A stretch of 64,000 nt of DNA. Origin: Suillus spraguei. Its lineage: Eukaryota > Basidiomycota > Agaricomycetes > Boletales > Suillaceae. The stretch spans positions 43,323 to 107,322 of the forward strand of contig JABCPU010000234.1 of assembly GCA_016800925.1 (NCBI GenBank). Direction: 5' to 3'. Position numbers and translations under genes: made by a program. Below the pieces are notes generated by a model. That model was not told where the DNA came from. It did not search any database and worked only from the letters and a program-made list of their open reading frames with translations. Positions 11,826 to 23,913 of this stretch are shown piece by piece (the stretch's first letter is position 1; each line of letters begins with the position of its first letter).

Positions 11826-12185
11826 CTGTGTTCAGAAGATCAAATACTACTCTTCTCAAAACGTCTCATCAGACTATACATGGCTCTCCGCTCGCAACAC
11901 ATCTCACTGAATCATCACCTCCACTGCATCAGCAGAGCACCATCACCCCACTGTCCACATTGTCCCACAGTCAGCAAAACCGTCTCACATTTCCTTATAG
12001 ATTGCCCGTGGTACCATCATGAATGCCACACCCTTGTTTGCTCTCTGGGCTGCAAAGACTCCTCCCTGCCATTCCTCCTCTCAGATCCCAGCGCAACCCC
12101 ACACCTTGTTCACTTCATCAACACCACAGGAAGACTTAGACAGACCTTCGGTGAAGTACCCCTCCCTCGTAAACTGTCAGACTGA
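11826..12185 (+). pseudogene. LINE ORF2 C-terminal zinc-binding tail fragment
   Basis: The plus-strand frame from 11880 reads ALRSQHISLNHHLHCISRAP, then CPHCPTVSKTVSHFLIDCP, then LLSDPSATPHLVHFINTTGR. This is the well-known C-terminal region after RNase H in fungal LINEs: L+TGHxxLNxHL, a CxxC…HFLxxCP zinc-binding box, then LLS…LLxFIxxTGR. No RT or RNase H is present upstream, so it is a truncated fragment. Its orientation is opposite to LINEs A and B. Confidence 0.75.
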
Positions 12186-12590
12186 TCCAGCTTGTCCCAT
12201 AGATCTGCCATTCCAAGTCAAGAGAACCAACCTCCCTGTACCACCTTTGTACCACCACATACTACACTCGCCTACATGGAATCACACGCCAAAGAAGTGG
12301 AACCAGTCAAACAACATGGTCCTCAATCAACCAATGACCTGGTTGAACATTTACCTACCTTGTTTGCATCCCTCCCAATTCCTGTACCAGTTGCCTAGGG
12401 CAGCCAAGTACGCATTAAGTTTATGAACATAGAAGCAGTACCATATGATGACAGTTCATACACAGTCATCTCAACAAAAGGTAGAGCATCTAAAACGGCC
12501 AGTGGGAATGGTGGACTGATGGGGGCACACCTCACATCAGGGCATTCGCAAGCCTGAGATGCACCTGAGACACTGGGGTCTCTAGTATAG
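12186..12590 (+). other. Interval with one short unassigned ORF
   Basis: A 68-codon ORF (12192-12398) lies after the LINE tail. It is Pro/Thr/His-rich and has no motif I recognise. It may be 3' flank of the LINE or a degraded host exon. Confidence 0.3.
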
Positions 12591-12596
12591 ATTGTA

Positions 12597-14123
12597 ATGT
12601 CCTACATAGAGTTTCACTCTGAAAAGGACAGAAATTGGACACCAAAAAAAAATAATTCTCACTTGCATCATTCTAAGACTTGGCGTTTCTCATCCCTGAT
12701 GGGGGGAAGAACAATGATCCTATACCACCCAAATTCCTTGTTTTTTGACAATATTCAGGATTCAATCATGGCTACAAAATCACTGCAGAAGCAACTTCCC
12801 CTTGAGATGCATGACAAAATAAAATGGTTCAATTCAGACATGACCACAGAGTATAAAGAAAACAAAGTAAGCTGCCCTACCTCTGGTGAGACATGGGCAC
12901 TCTGCACAACAGAGTTGTTTGGGATGGTAAGTAGACTACAAACTATGTGAGTGCCATTGGTGACTTGATAAATTAGGGAATGGACATACCTGACATCATG
13001 CTTGTGATCCAATGGAGGGCAACATGCAAGCTATCAACATTGTGGCAGAGATGTGAATGTGCTGCCAGAGATTGGCTGTTATAGGGCACTGCAGTCCTAT
13101 TTGCTGAGAAGGAATATTTTGATGATGTGTGCCAAGAGAGACATGAGTGTTAAGAGACAAGGAAGCAGAAAGCTGATGACAAGTCCAGTGCCACTGCTGG
13201 CATGTCACAATCCAGAAATAAATGTCTGCATGTAGCCAAGCAAGTTGCAGCATCCATGGAAAAAGATGAGGACATAGATGGGAATGAACCTGGCAGTGGT
13301 TGCAGTGATGTTATCAGTCACAGTGGCAACAATGTGGCAGATGAAGGAGATGGAAATTCAGGACTACGTGATATGCTCAAATCAACAGCAAATGGGAAGA
13401 CTAAATGGAATGCATAAAAAAAGTAAAGAACTAGATCCTGCAATGGATTGCCTGATAAATGCCCATCTTCAGGATACAATACAGTGTCATCACAGAGTAT
13501 TTTGTGTTCACTTTGATAAAATATCTGCCGGTGAGAATCTCTATTAAAGTTAATATTATGTACTGCTTATATTATCTTCAATAGCTCCAGATCACTTCAC
13601 TTGCGATCCATCACTTCCACAAGGCTGTTTACATTGTGCACCTGCACTACCTGAGACTTGCTGCAATATTCATCATCCAAACACATTCCTATTCTTTGAC
13701 GATATTATACCAACACTTCCCAAAGTTTCTCAATGCTCTTGTCTTCCAAAGCACAGTACCATAGGATCAATTGGACTTGAACTGAGTGGGTCTGTGGAGG
13801 ATTGGCGAGAAGCAGTAACCCAGAGAGTGTATGGAGATTCCAACCTCCATGACTATGGTCCCAGCCTTGTGATGCCTGACTCTGTACTTGATCATATTGT
13901 GGACTGTGCACAGCATAAAAAATTGTTACCATTCAAGACCTCTGCAAAGAGACCTGGTGGTCTGGTTCTGACAAGTTTGGTAGTGATATCATTGCCATTG
14001 TACACCATCTCTTCCCAGTTCCTATCCTTGCATCAGTTCTTACTTTGGCTCCTCTCCAATGCTAATCATCATCTGTCAACAACAGTGTGGCTTCAAATCC
14101 TCAGGTTCCTCTTCAAATGCTAG
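12597..14123 (+). pseudogene. RecQ-like SF2 helicase remnant (C-terminal half)
   Basis: Plus-strand exons read as the second helicase lobe of the RecQ-like family that is expanded in Agaricomycetes. They show LFFDNIQDSIMATKSLQ (motif IV region), IKWFNSDMTTEYKE, then WALCTTELFGM. An intron (GTAAGT from about 12929, acceptor TAG near 12975) follows, then GMDIPDIMLVIQWRATC (motif V) and LWQRCECAARDW (motif VI; QRxGRxxR is degraded). TAG at about 13082 interrupts the frame after motif VI. A Cys-rich tail (CLHCAPALPETCCNIHHP, near 13640) and DYGPSLVMPDSVLDHIVDCA (near 13850) match the family's C-terminal region. There are several frameshifts, and the first helicase lobe is absent. Confidence 0.7.
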
Positions 14124-14468
14124 CTACCTCATCAACAGCACAAAAAGTGAGCCATTGTAGTGCCTGTAATCTCGAGGGTCATAATAGGATGTTTTCCTAC
14201 TATAAGTCCTTAGTCTTTGACAAAATAAATTTATAGAGTGCAATCACATATGCACTATGCACCCTTCTTGGTGTAAAGATACAACTTAACCTGGGCTGTA
14301 GATAAACTACCTCCTAAGTTAGTATGTGTGGTCTTGTGCTCTGTCTAGTCTGCTTCACTTGCAAGGCAAGAGCATTCGACCCTAAAGGGGGATGCCTGTT
14401 AGTATGGTCAAGTTTGAGTCAAACCAATGTGTGAATGTAGCGTCGTAGTCAGCAGTAAGTTGCTGCAA

Positions 14469-15239
14469 TGTCATATACCATACTTCTGATCCCAGATCCG
14501 ACCATATCCGATCAGATCTGATCGATTCTATTTCCGTCCAGTCCACAGATACTGTCCGGATCGCCCATCCAAATGTGCCCACTTCTCGCACTCTAACTCC
14601 CTTATGTATATCTGCGTCTATCTCCTTTCGTCATTCCTCCTGTTTCCGGTATTCCGGCTGTGTATACTTCTGTCCTGTGTCACTGATCCGTTACCTGTGT
14701 TTCATTTCTGATTCATGCTTACTGATCCGCTGTGCATTAACTTATAGACTTCCGCTACACTTCATACATAGCCCTTGGTCCCGGACTCGTTGATTATCCA
14801 TATTAGATACTTACAGTATATAAACCACTTGTAGATCTCTGTAGAACCTTAGTTCGAATATCATCTTAGATTCTGCTCATTCTGCTTCCTCTGGACTTAA
14901 ATCACTTTCCACTCTAAGTCATCTTCCAAGACTTGGGATTGACTCCTTTAGTCTATATCTCCAACTCTATCTTCAGATAGTCTACCTCTGTTAGTTTCTA
15001 GTTAGGAACTCATTCTGAAGCTAGCCTTAATCCTTATTCTATCCCTACGCTCTGGACAACCTTCGGACGTATCATATCTGATATCTTCGGACGTCCGGAT
15101 CCGTCATGCAACTCCTTCCAGATCTTCAGACATATACCTACTCCCTGAAATAAGGGGGCATTACTCGGGAAAGGGGCACAGTGCATGAACTGAGGCCAAA
15201 GCCCTTCAGATCTTTCACTCTTTGAGTACGGTCTTAACA
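14469..15239. mobile_element. Z: LTR-like insertion in X2
   Basis: About 770 bp are absent from X1 and X3 at this site. The insertion starts TGTCATATACC, ends GTCTTAACA (TG…CA) and contains a TATA-like stretch (TATATAAACC near 14818). The flanking TGC triplets (TGCAA left, TGCGG right) may be an eroded target duplication. No coding capacity is visible. Confidence 0.55.
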
Positions 15240-15460
15240 TGCGGTCAGCGGTGATGCTGCTGGAACTAGCATAGTAAGTAGCATTACTAGCGTCATTGAA
15301 ACAAAGTCAGTAACAGTAGCATCGAGTGAGCAGTGATGAGCGATGATATCAGCGGTTAAAGTTGTGAGCAGTGCAAAGAAACAGAAGGCCGCGGTACTTT
15401 CAGCAGTAAAGTAGCGGTGCATGAGAAGTTCAGTAAAAATAGCAATCAAGAGTCCAGCGG

Positions 15461-15749
15461 TGTGGGTAACACAACTCTGCTGGGGTGCAGATATATGTTG
15501 AATGCTGCCTAGTTGCTATTTAACTCAAGGGTTTCTGGTCCAAGGCTCAGAGCTCAGAGAAGAGTAAAACTATCATTCAAACAGTAAGTCTCAGACTGCT
15601 ACTGCTAGTGGTGAAGTGGTGCAAAGACTGGTGCAAGGTTGGGTTCTTATGTAATCAGCCAAAATGCGGACCTAAGGTAAGGAAAGCCTAAGTAAGAGAC
15701 ACTATGCAAAAACTACTGTTTCAAGGTCAGCCTGAGTTTGTCTGTTACA
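15461..15749. mobile_element. Y1: short LTR-like insertion in X2
   Basis: This 289-bp element starts TGTGGGTAACAC, ends TCTGTTACA and is flanked by GCGG on both sides (15457-15460 and 15750-15753). A second copy is Y2 (16415-16850). The two share the beginning (…CTGGGG…CAG.TATA) and the last 130 bp. It is non-coding. Confidence 0.6.
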
Positions 15750-16056
15750 GCGGTAAAGGTGAAAGAGCGAGATCAATTAACGAGCAGTAATGAACTTTAA
15801 AGACTAAGTCTACTACTGGGTGGTTCCAGAGCTAGACACTAATCTTGACCTATAGTATGTGCAATGGGGTAAAATCATGTACTGTATCATGCGGGGTACA
15901 CAGTGCTTATATCCTAAATCATATGTATTCAGAATGCTCTAGGCGAGATCAGTAGCACTCAAGTACAGTAACCGCCATATGTAAACATAGCGCAAGACAA
16001 CATGTAATAAGACTTGCCATGGAATCAGTGATAATAAACATAAAACAAACAACACT

Positions 16057-17439
16057 GAAACAAAGAAACTAGCGCTGGCTTAAGTATAAGCGCAGCATTA
16101 ATCCTACTGAAGGCGCGAGTGAGATGTTCGACCCAAGAGGACTGCAAATAGAAGCAATTCCTTCAAAGTTAGTGCAAAGGAAGCAACGAAGTACTAATAT
16201 GGCAATGAGAATTCCGACTTTCAAGGTTAGCGGTATATTGGCGGTACTAGCGCGGTGTCAGCGGTACATGCATGGTAAGGATAGCTGCAACCATTAGCTA
16301 GCGAGAGCAAGAACAAAGTTACTTGGGTGAGACGAAAATGTTATTGCTACCAGCGGTGCAGTAGCAGTAGCGGCAACTCCGTATGAGCGGGAACGCAGGT
16401 GAGAGAGAAAACGATGTAGAGAAACAATCCTGCCTGGGGGGACAGGTATAAGAAGCAGGGAGCAGTATGTTCAGCCCAAAGGGCTTCTGACTAGCCAAAA
16501 CTCAAGGGAAGGAGAGAGAACAGTCAAAGACAGTGGTAATGTTCACTTCAGAAAACTAGGTATCCAGGAGCTAACTAGTGAGCTATGAAAGCTGCCAAAC
16601 TAGAAAAGCTACAAAGAGAAAAGCTGCACAAGAACTCAAATGAGTGAGGAGCTATGGTAAGCTGCCCAGGAACTCAATCAAAAGAGGAGCTAACAGTACT
16701 GGAACTAAGTAGAATCCTTGGTGGTGCAAAGAGTGAAAGATAAGGTGCTTATGTAATCATCAAAAGTGCGAACCTAAGGTAAGGAAAGTCCAAGTATGAG
16801 ACACCATGCAAAAACTACCTTTTCAAGCCTAGCCTGAGTTTGTCTGTCACAATGACCCAGCGAGATCACTGGCCGCGGTCCGGTTATGAGTAGTGAAGTC
16901 GGAAGTCGCGCGGTACTTCGAGCGGTAAAGTTACCAGCAGTTAAATCAATGAGTGAAGTTCGAATGGAGAAAAGTTCAAAGGCAAATAGATTGCAACTAG
17001 TGAGCATTTCAGATACTAAGTCCTAGTGAAGGGATGTAATGGGAAGTAAAAGTAATGGTATGTATGTTCAGTCCTTTTTAACATATGCAAGCGCGTACGA
17101 GATAGCTATGCGAGTCTGGTAGTGAGAAAGAAAATAAACAGGGTACTTAATAAACAGGCGCACAGCGTGCAGCAGCCCCTTGGGATGTAAGGTAAATCCT
17201 GCCGTAGGTTTAGTAATGGCAGAAGCGAGGTAACTACGCACCAATGGATTCTAGATGGAATAGGACGGGACATGAGGGCATCGGCACGAGGATCCGGTAA
17301 GGGTTCACAGGAGAAGAACGGTTCTGCCTTAGAGGCTATTTCGTTGCTATAAGGAAATCCTTCAGTTGCCGCCGCAGACATTAACGAGACGCTTGTCGAA
17401 AACGGGGTTTTGACGGTCAGCATGACTTTTCTCGCTACA
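16057..17439 (-). mobile_element. S2: second copy of the S1 LTR-like element
   Basis: This is collinear with S1 (2640-3598) over its whole length at high similarity, apart from the 436-bp Y2 insertion. It lies inside X2, between the two halves of the site that reads as AAACAA…TGCACCAAATGG in X3. Unlike S1, no exact target duplication is left. Confidence 0.7.
16415..16850. mobile_element. Y2: LTR-like insertion inside S2
   Basis: The 436 bp begin TGTAGAGAAACAATCC and end TCTGTCACA (TG…CA), and are absent from S1. A TATA-like GGTATAAGAAG lies 30 bp in, as expected for an LTR promoter. The flanks (ACGA and ATGA) are similar but not identical. It shares its ends with Y1. Confidence 0.6.
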
Positions 17440-17654
17440 ATGCACCAAATGGAGCTATGCGGACATGGCAAGGACATGGGAGGACATCAGTATGTGGAAT
17501 GTGGTGCAGCAATCAGTACGGTGTGCGGTAAGTGTGGGATGCCGCCAGAAGTGCTAAAGGGGTAAGACGGCCATGGACAAGTGGTAACTCCTATAGACGT
17601 GAGACAAGTGTCAAAAGATAGGGTTTTAAGCCTAGCACCAATATGTTTGTTACA

Positions 17655-18311
17655 TCGTTTTCTGCATAATAACTATATTCAAGCACTTCATGTGATCAGC
17701 AATTTCACCCCACTACTGGACAACTTCAAATTACGCAAATCATTACAGATGATGACTTCGTTCAGTGGAAGCATGAGGAATCAAAGTTCCTCGCTGACCT
17801 GGCCCATGAGCCACCAGCTGATGTATTTGCAGTTACATATGTGGAAGAACTCGAGAAACTCCAATCTATTGAGTTCATTTTTTCAATTCACTTACTTGTG
17901 TTCTTGCTAATGTGCCACCTAATTCCAGGGCACAGTATGGCAGCATTACAAGTGTCCCTTTCCTTATGTACACCCCAGCAAACTTCACAGCATCATCTGG
18001 CCTCAATGTGTCAACATGGGAACATTCTAAGGTCACAGAAGCTGACCTGACCTCAATATTACAATGACTTCAATTGCAAATGAACATTGTTGAAGATTTT
18101 GAGCGTTGTCATGGAATCAGTGAGCGCTGGATGCCATCAGACCCTCATTATGTGCAAGCACTAGAATACTCTGGTCAACAACACTTCATTTGCATAGTTG
18201 AGGAACTAGAAGCATTAGTTGCTCAATGCTTGTTTGAGTTGTCAAAGGCAAATCTTTCTGGTGTGACAAGCAAACTCACGCTGAGCTTGAAACGGCACAT
18301 TTTCATATAGG
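17655..18311 (+). pseudogene. KDZ-type transposase fragment
   Basis: Plus-strand exons match the C-terminal part of the Kyakuja-Dileera-Zisupton transposases common in basidiomycetes. Seen are DDFVQWKHEESKFLADLAHEPPA-like residues near 17755, VTYVEELEKLQSIEF near 17835 at an exon end, WEHSKVTEADLTSIL near 18020, and ISERWMPSDPHYVQALEY followed by IVEELEALVAQCLFELSKANL (18115-18260). Introns and stops separate the pieces. The catalytic core of the transposase is not present. It lies directly between X2 and X3. Confidence 0.65.
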
Positions 18312-19259
18312 TGTCATGGTGCTGGCCTTGAAACCCTATCTTTTAGCACTCATCTCGCATCTATAGGAACTTCCACTTGTCCAAAGGCTGTCTTACTCCT
18401 TTAGTGCATACTGGTGGCATCACATGCTTACCACATACCATACTGACTGCCGCACCACATTCCACGTACCAATGTCCTTCCATGTCCTTGCCTCGTCTGC
18501 ATAGCTCCATTTGGTGCATAGCTTGTTTTATGTTCGTTATCACTGATTCCACAGCAAGTCTTATTACATGTTGCCTTGTGCCGGAGCTGCCTCATGCTAC
18601 ATTTACATACCGGCGGTTACATCACTTGCACGCTACTGATCTCACCTAATGCATCCTGAGCACATATGATATAGGATATAAGCACCATGTACCCCGCACA
18701 ATACAGTACCTCATTTTCACCATACTATAGGTCAGGATTAGTGTCTAGCTCTGGATCTACCCAGTAGTAGACTTAGTCTTTAAGTTTCTTTACTGCTCAT
18801 TAATCAATATCACTTGTTCACCATTACCGCTGGCAAACCGCTAGATTCTTGACCCCTATTTTGATTTGACTTCGCATTCACCACTGCTTTACTGCTGAAA
18901 GCACTGTGGATTTCCTTACTGTTTCTTCGCACCGCTCGCACTTTACCGCTACCGCTAACATTATTGCTCATTATTGCTCGCTCGACACTACATTTTTCAG
19001 GCATTGTTTCAACTGCACTAGTATCATTACTTACCATGCTAGCTCCAGTGGCATCTTTGCTAGCCATGGCAGCTTATTGCTGACTATGGTGCTATATTCG
19101 CACATAGGTTTGACTCAAACTTGACTATACTAACAGGCATCCCCCTTTAGGGTCGAACACTCTTGTTTAACAAGTGAAGCAGACTAGACAGAGCGCAAGA
19201 CTCACATACTGACTTAGGAGGTAGTTTATCTACAGCCCAGGTTAGGTTGCATCTTTACA
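18312..19259 (+). mobile_element. X3: LTR-like repeat, direct copy
   Basis: This is collinear with X1 from TGTCATGGTGCTGG (about 10 bp deleted near the start) to ATCTTTACA. It is followed by GCAT(T), matching the 4 bp in front of X1. No convincing polypurine tract was seen just upstream. Confidence 0.7.
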
Positions 19260-19768
19260 GCATTCTCTCACAACTCGGTGTCCTCTGTTCACATGTCCTG
19301 TCCACTGTCCTCCAAGGTCCATTGGTGTATACTCACTTTCATTCCATACTCATTCACTTGTGCAGTCATCATTACCCTATCATCACATACCACTCTTGTT
19401 ATTTTTCTTATGTTATTCACCTTACATACATGAGCACTACCTACTCAGTTCCGTGCCCTGGGAACTCACACAGGGATATATATACATGTCAGCAGGAAAA
19501 AGAAGGGGCATCTTCTGTTCCACCATCTACCGGTACTGTAGTAGTGAATATCAAAGCTCATTTTGGATTCATTTGCCCAAGCTTGCGCTTGACCGCTTCA
19601 CAAACATATTCGCCACTTTCACCTTCCTTCTCTCAAGTAGCATCATACCTTTGACTCTCAGGACTTAAAAAGTCTATCCATGCCTTTCTTTCCATCCGTG
19701 TCCCATGCACTAAATGCACCTTTGACATGTTTCAAGTTCCTGTGATCCCATTTGCTCTAGAATGCTCT
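19260..19768. other. Interval without recognisable gene
   Basis: Overlapping plus-strand ORFs (19247-19654 and 19360-19668) begin inside or at the end of X3 and show no motif I recognise. Their composition is AT-rich and unlike the genes further right. Confidence 0.35.
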
Positions 19769-20085
19769 TCAAGTCCTCAGACCAAAGTCTAGCCCACCAA
19801 TCCCCTCACTTTCTTGGAGGAATCTTTTCTCAGTAGCAATCTCCTTGGGACGAGTTACCGCTCGCATCCAGAGGAGCTCTGTAGAGTCAGCACTCTTCAC
19901 CAGTCCACCCAGCCACCATTCCTTGTCTTCACCATGAGGTGCTGTCCAGATTCTCTTAAATTGATTACTGTCTTGTGGTTGATGTAACAATGATCATTTA
20001 GCAGCTTGATAATAAATTCTGATGGCGAGATGCCAACAATGTCAAATGCTTCCAATATAGTGTTGACTTGATCAGTTGTATCCAT
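19769..20085 (-). pseudogene. Fragment of a repetitive Agaricomycete ORF
   Basis: The minus-strand stretch starting MDTTDQVNTILEAFDIVG followed by SPSEFIIKLLND resembles N-terminal parts of an unnamed, highly repeated ORF family of mushroom genomes. This is recognition by general pattern only, not by a named domain. The frame is broken around 19900, where the second ORF (19769-19990) takes over. Confidence 0.35.
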
Positions 20086-20319
20086 TGAGTGGTGCAGTTA
20101 AATAATTAGATTATTTAATGTATATATTCCTTCTAGGTAGGTATATATTTTTATGCTCTGCCCTGTATTGGCAGTGTTTAGCCATTGTGGCTGAGAATGT
20201 TTACAAATGTTATCCACCAGCCACTGCTGAGAGGTTGAAGAAATAAAGTTGTGCTGGGTTTGAAATTTTGTTGGAACATGTGATCTCTTAAACACAGCTC
20301 TGGTAATCTGTCTTCAACC

Positions 20320-21450
20320 TCTCAGCAAGTAAAACCTGGCATCAACCCCCACTCCAAACAATATTGAAGCAGAGTCTGAAGATGATCAAACAATTTCCAT
20401 GGAGCTCACTCAAGCTGAGGTATTGTCCATCAAGGAGAAGGCTAAGAATGAACTATGACACATCATATTGCAGAAGGAGGGAGTCACTCTGATGTGCAAG
20501 AAACATGCCAGGACTGTCAAGCAGGTGCTGAAGGTTGGCAGGATTGTGGTAGTTGGCTATGGTATGTCGTGCAATGTACTACCAATGGCACCTGCGTGCA
20601 TGTTGTTGACACATTATTTTCTATAATCAAATATACACCATTTGAGACCCAAAAAGTCAAGGAAAAGATGATCTCATGGATGTCCAACATTTGCTTCCTG
20701 TTCAAAGACTACATGATATACAATATTCAGAAAGACTTGTCTTTTTGTCTCCCAATTGAGCAGCAAGGCACTGAGGTTCCGCACAAGAAAAGGCTGGTGC
20801 CTATGCTACTTGAGAGCCTCAACTTCTTGCACAAATTTGCATATGTAAGTTTTTCTGTAGGACTTGTGCTTGTACTCATGTAAACTTACAGGATGACAGC
20901 GGTACACTTGTCTGTTATGCATTCGAGGCAGACTGGTTTGTGAATATGATTATCAATATTCCTCAACAGCCTTCGCCCATGTGTGAATGCAGAAAACTTT
21001 GACTCCATGTTCAGTCTCACTGGGGCTGCAGCATATAATGCACTCAGTTGTTTTAGAAAAGGTACCTACACATTGATGCTTCTGCAGAACAGTTCTGTGA
21101 CCCATACAGCAGAATCATTGCACTGATCAAGCTCATTCAAAGTGACAATACAAAGAGAGCAAGGCTCATGCTGTTGTGCAATCTTATCATTATGTGTGGT
21201 CGATAATTGATTGGGCTTCTTTAGTACTGACTACCTACTAGTTGGACATCTTATTATTGATCTTGCTTTAATGTGTATTGTCACACATTCACGATATCAT
21301 ACCTTCTCAGTAGAATTTCATTGCAGGTCCTTGGAGCACCAGTATATTTTTGACAGAATAATCATAATTAGACATGTGATCGGAAATTCTGCTAATTCTG
21401 CTGATCCAGATAATATGAAGAAATTTAGGATGGGAAGGTTTTCCTGATGT
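20320..21450 (+). pseudogene. Degenerate coding-like region, family unknown
   Basis: Plus-strand pieces such as SMELTQAEVLSIKEKAKNEL and the 142-codon ORF at 20455-20883 look like decayed exons. Possible GT-AG introns are present (GTAAGT at 20845), and the frame shifts repeatedly. I cannot assign a family. Its position between transposon remnants suggests another mobile-element ORF. Confidence 0.3.
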
Positions 21451-21954
21451 TATGGTTTGTGCTGTGCTTTTGTTTTACCTCACTACCTCACACTCATGGC
21501 CTTCGGTATTATTCCTCTCCGTATTCTCGCTGACTCTAGCTACTCACTTTGCTCTCGATCAACTCAAGTCTTGAGATCTTCAATGCGACACTCGTGGTCA
21601 CGTGACTCCCTCATCGCATCATCTCAAACTTGTTAATCAATCACTTCGAGATATACAATCCTTTTCTGAGTCCTTGTCACACTGGGCTGTCCATATAGTA
21701 TGGGTATAGGTCACTGCAGTATGATGGGCAGCCAATGCCAGTAGAGATGTCCAGAATATTGCTTTAAACATTGTCAGGACATATAGAAATTCACTTGGCC
21801 AAATACTACGGTGAAAACATTCACTAGTCCTATGTCTTCTTGGAATCTACTTTGGAACAATAAAATAACGATGCTATCGCGAAAGTAGGACTAAATAAAA
21901 GCAAATTTCCCTGCTCCTAGCCGAGCATTGGATGACCATTGACTTCACCGAGAA

Positions 21955-23670
21955 TTAGACACTACTGCCGGTCGATATGTGAACGCGCTCCTGGAAAGCA
22001 ATAGAGGTCATGCCGGTTGCTGCATCGGAATCGGCCACGAGCTTAGCATGATATTCTCGAACACTAAGGATCAGGCGGGGTCCTAGCACAAACATCTGCA
22101 CGACCTGTAAAATCTGAATTATGCCTCCATAAATCTGGACATCTATGGAACCTTGGTCCTATAAAAATGATGAATCACCGTGGCATGCGGAGGTAAGTAA
22201 GAGATTGACATACCGCCACTGGAGAGAAATCATAAATGAGCTGGAAGCAAGAACCAACAACAAAGCTACCACGTCCAACCCTTTAGTGGAAAAATGGACA
22301 GTAATCATGATATGAGCTCACCTCGCAAAGTAAAGTATGTGAGTTTTCATCAACACCGCGAAACAGTCCCCGATAATTCCCCCTGCCGAATGTCGTCGCA
22401 GTTCACGGAAGTGTTTTACCGCGATCCAGACTGCGAGACACAGTGCAAGGATCTCCCACACACTCCCGACTATCCAAGTAAGGGAATTTAGACGTAGTAC
22501 ATCTCCCGCATAGTTCAGCCAGCACTGATGGGTACCGGAGAGAATGAGTTCCTCTGGTATTCATCAATGAGATCCATATTTTTTGTCATCAACAGATAAG
22601 CGTACCCCCTGAAGTATCCATCATTAACATTATGATTACCACTCCGGTGAAAATGTTGACAGCGAGAAAGGTGATAACGAGAAATATCAAGATCTTTCTG
22701 GATCGTTGATACATAGCATGTAACCGAGTGATGATGATGACTGGCAGTCAAGTCAATATCACTAGTATCTCGCAAGTAAGAAGCTCACCCCACAGCATGG
22801 CAAATACAACAGTACCGATCCAATCATGTACAGCGTATATGATAAAGCCTGACAAATCCAGTCAGTTACCAGCCTCGTGTAACACACACTCCAAATAGGC
22901 TCACATCTATGACATTATAGTGTAGCAGTCATTAGTGAACTAAGAAGTTAGTAAAGAACTACACCCACTCCTACAGGACACCACAGTTAATCGGAGGGGA
23001 ACAGCAAGTATCTGCGCAGAAGACTCACTGTATCTGTCAGTGAGATGGTCGTAATAATACTTTCTGTGTGCCGTTGGCCAGACAAATCAAAGACAGCGAA
23101 GGTACTAAGGAGGCATACCAGGTATGTTCAGGCTGATTATGAGAGATACACGATTAGCACAACTCAGATCATTTAGCTTCGCGAACGTACACAGCATATG
23201 AGATTCCAAGGTACCGCACCTATGGTACTTTGTGGTCAGCGCAACGTAGCAACCGCGACAAACAAGCTACATACACCAAGATACAGTACTGTCATGAGCG
23301 ACCAGCGTTGTCTCTGGAATTAAGTGTATTCTCATGCATGTTCCTGTGACATGAGACTCTACTCACCCAAACCAACTCTACCTAGAAGACCATTTTTAGT
23401 AAGAGGGCTGTCCCAGACATAGCATCAACATACCTCTTGTCCAAATGTAAGTGCTTAAAATACATGTAAGTCAGCGGTCCTCTAAATATCATCATATTCA
23501 CCCCAATCGTATTCACTGCAACAAAGGCGGAAACTGCGAAACCACATCAACGTTAGATTGAGATATGAGCTTCAACATGCCATTGTTCTCTACGAACATA
23601 CAAAATAGCTTGAAAGAATATTTGAATCGATGAGCGGCCACCAAGTGGGATCATTTGAGACGAAGGTCAT
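21955..23670 (-). pseudogene. DUF6533 membrane protein, unit 1 (probably dead)
   Basis: This is a member of a large mushroom family of multi-pass membrane proteins with an N-terminal DUF6533 domain; the biochemical role is unknown. The start at 23670 (MTFVSNDPTWWPLI) and the last exon (QERVHISTGSSV, stop 21955) are recognisable. The exon near 22310-22490 is open (VWEILALCLAVWIAVKHF). Compared with units 2-4, the first donor site is altered (the GAAG before the intron is lost) and the next exon has lost one base, giving an early stop. About seven introns are expected. Confidence 0.6.
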
Positions 23671-23913
23671 ATTGGTTGAGAAATGGAGGTGCGGATGAGA
23701 GGTGAATTTGGTGGGCGTATTGCGATGGCATATATACCACCACCTGGCGCTTGGACAACCAAAATGAGGTCGAGGAATGATGCCCGTTCCTACCTCAATT
23801 GACCAAAAGCATAATCTTACACAATCCAGGGGCTGAAGGTATGTGTCGGTAGTGAAATATTTGCATGGGCAGAATTTGGAATACCGTAAAAGACGGAAGG
23901 CAATTCTCGGCAT

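Larger units (their letters stand above)
14272..17654 (-). mobile_element. X2: inverted LTR-like repeat carrying four further insertions
   Basis: The reverse complement of X1 starts at 17654 (TGTAACAAAC) and ends at 14272 (CTTTACA). Its own sequence is split by Z (14469-15239), Y1 (15461-15749) and S2 (16057-17439). S2 contains Y2 (16415-16850). When these are removed, the remainder is collinear with X1 and X3. The immediate flanks (CTTGG and TCGTT) do not match each other, so no target duplication supports a single clean insertion. Confidence 0.7.

Noticed and set aside
20100..20300. Possible MITE around an AT-rich stretch
   Set aside because: No convincing terminal inverted repeats or target duplication could be found by eye.
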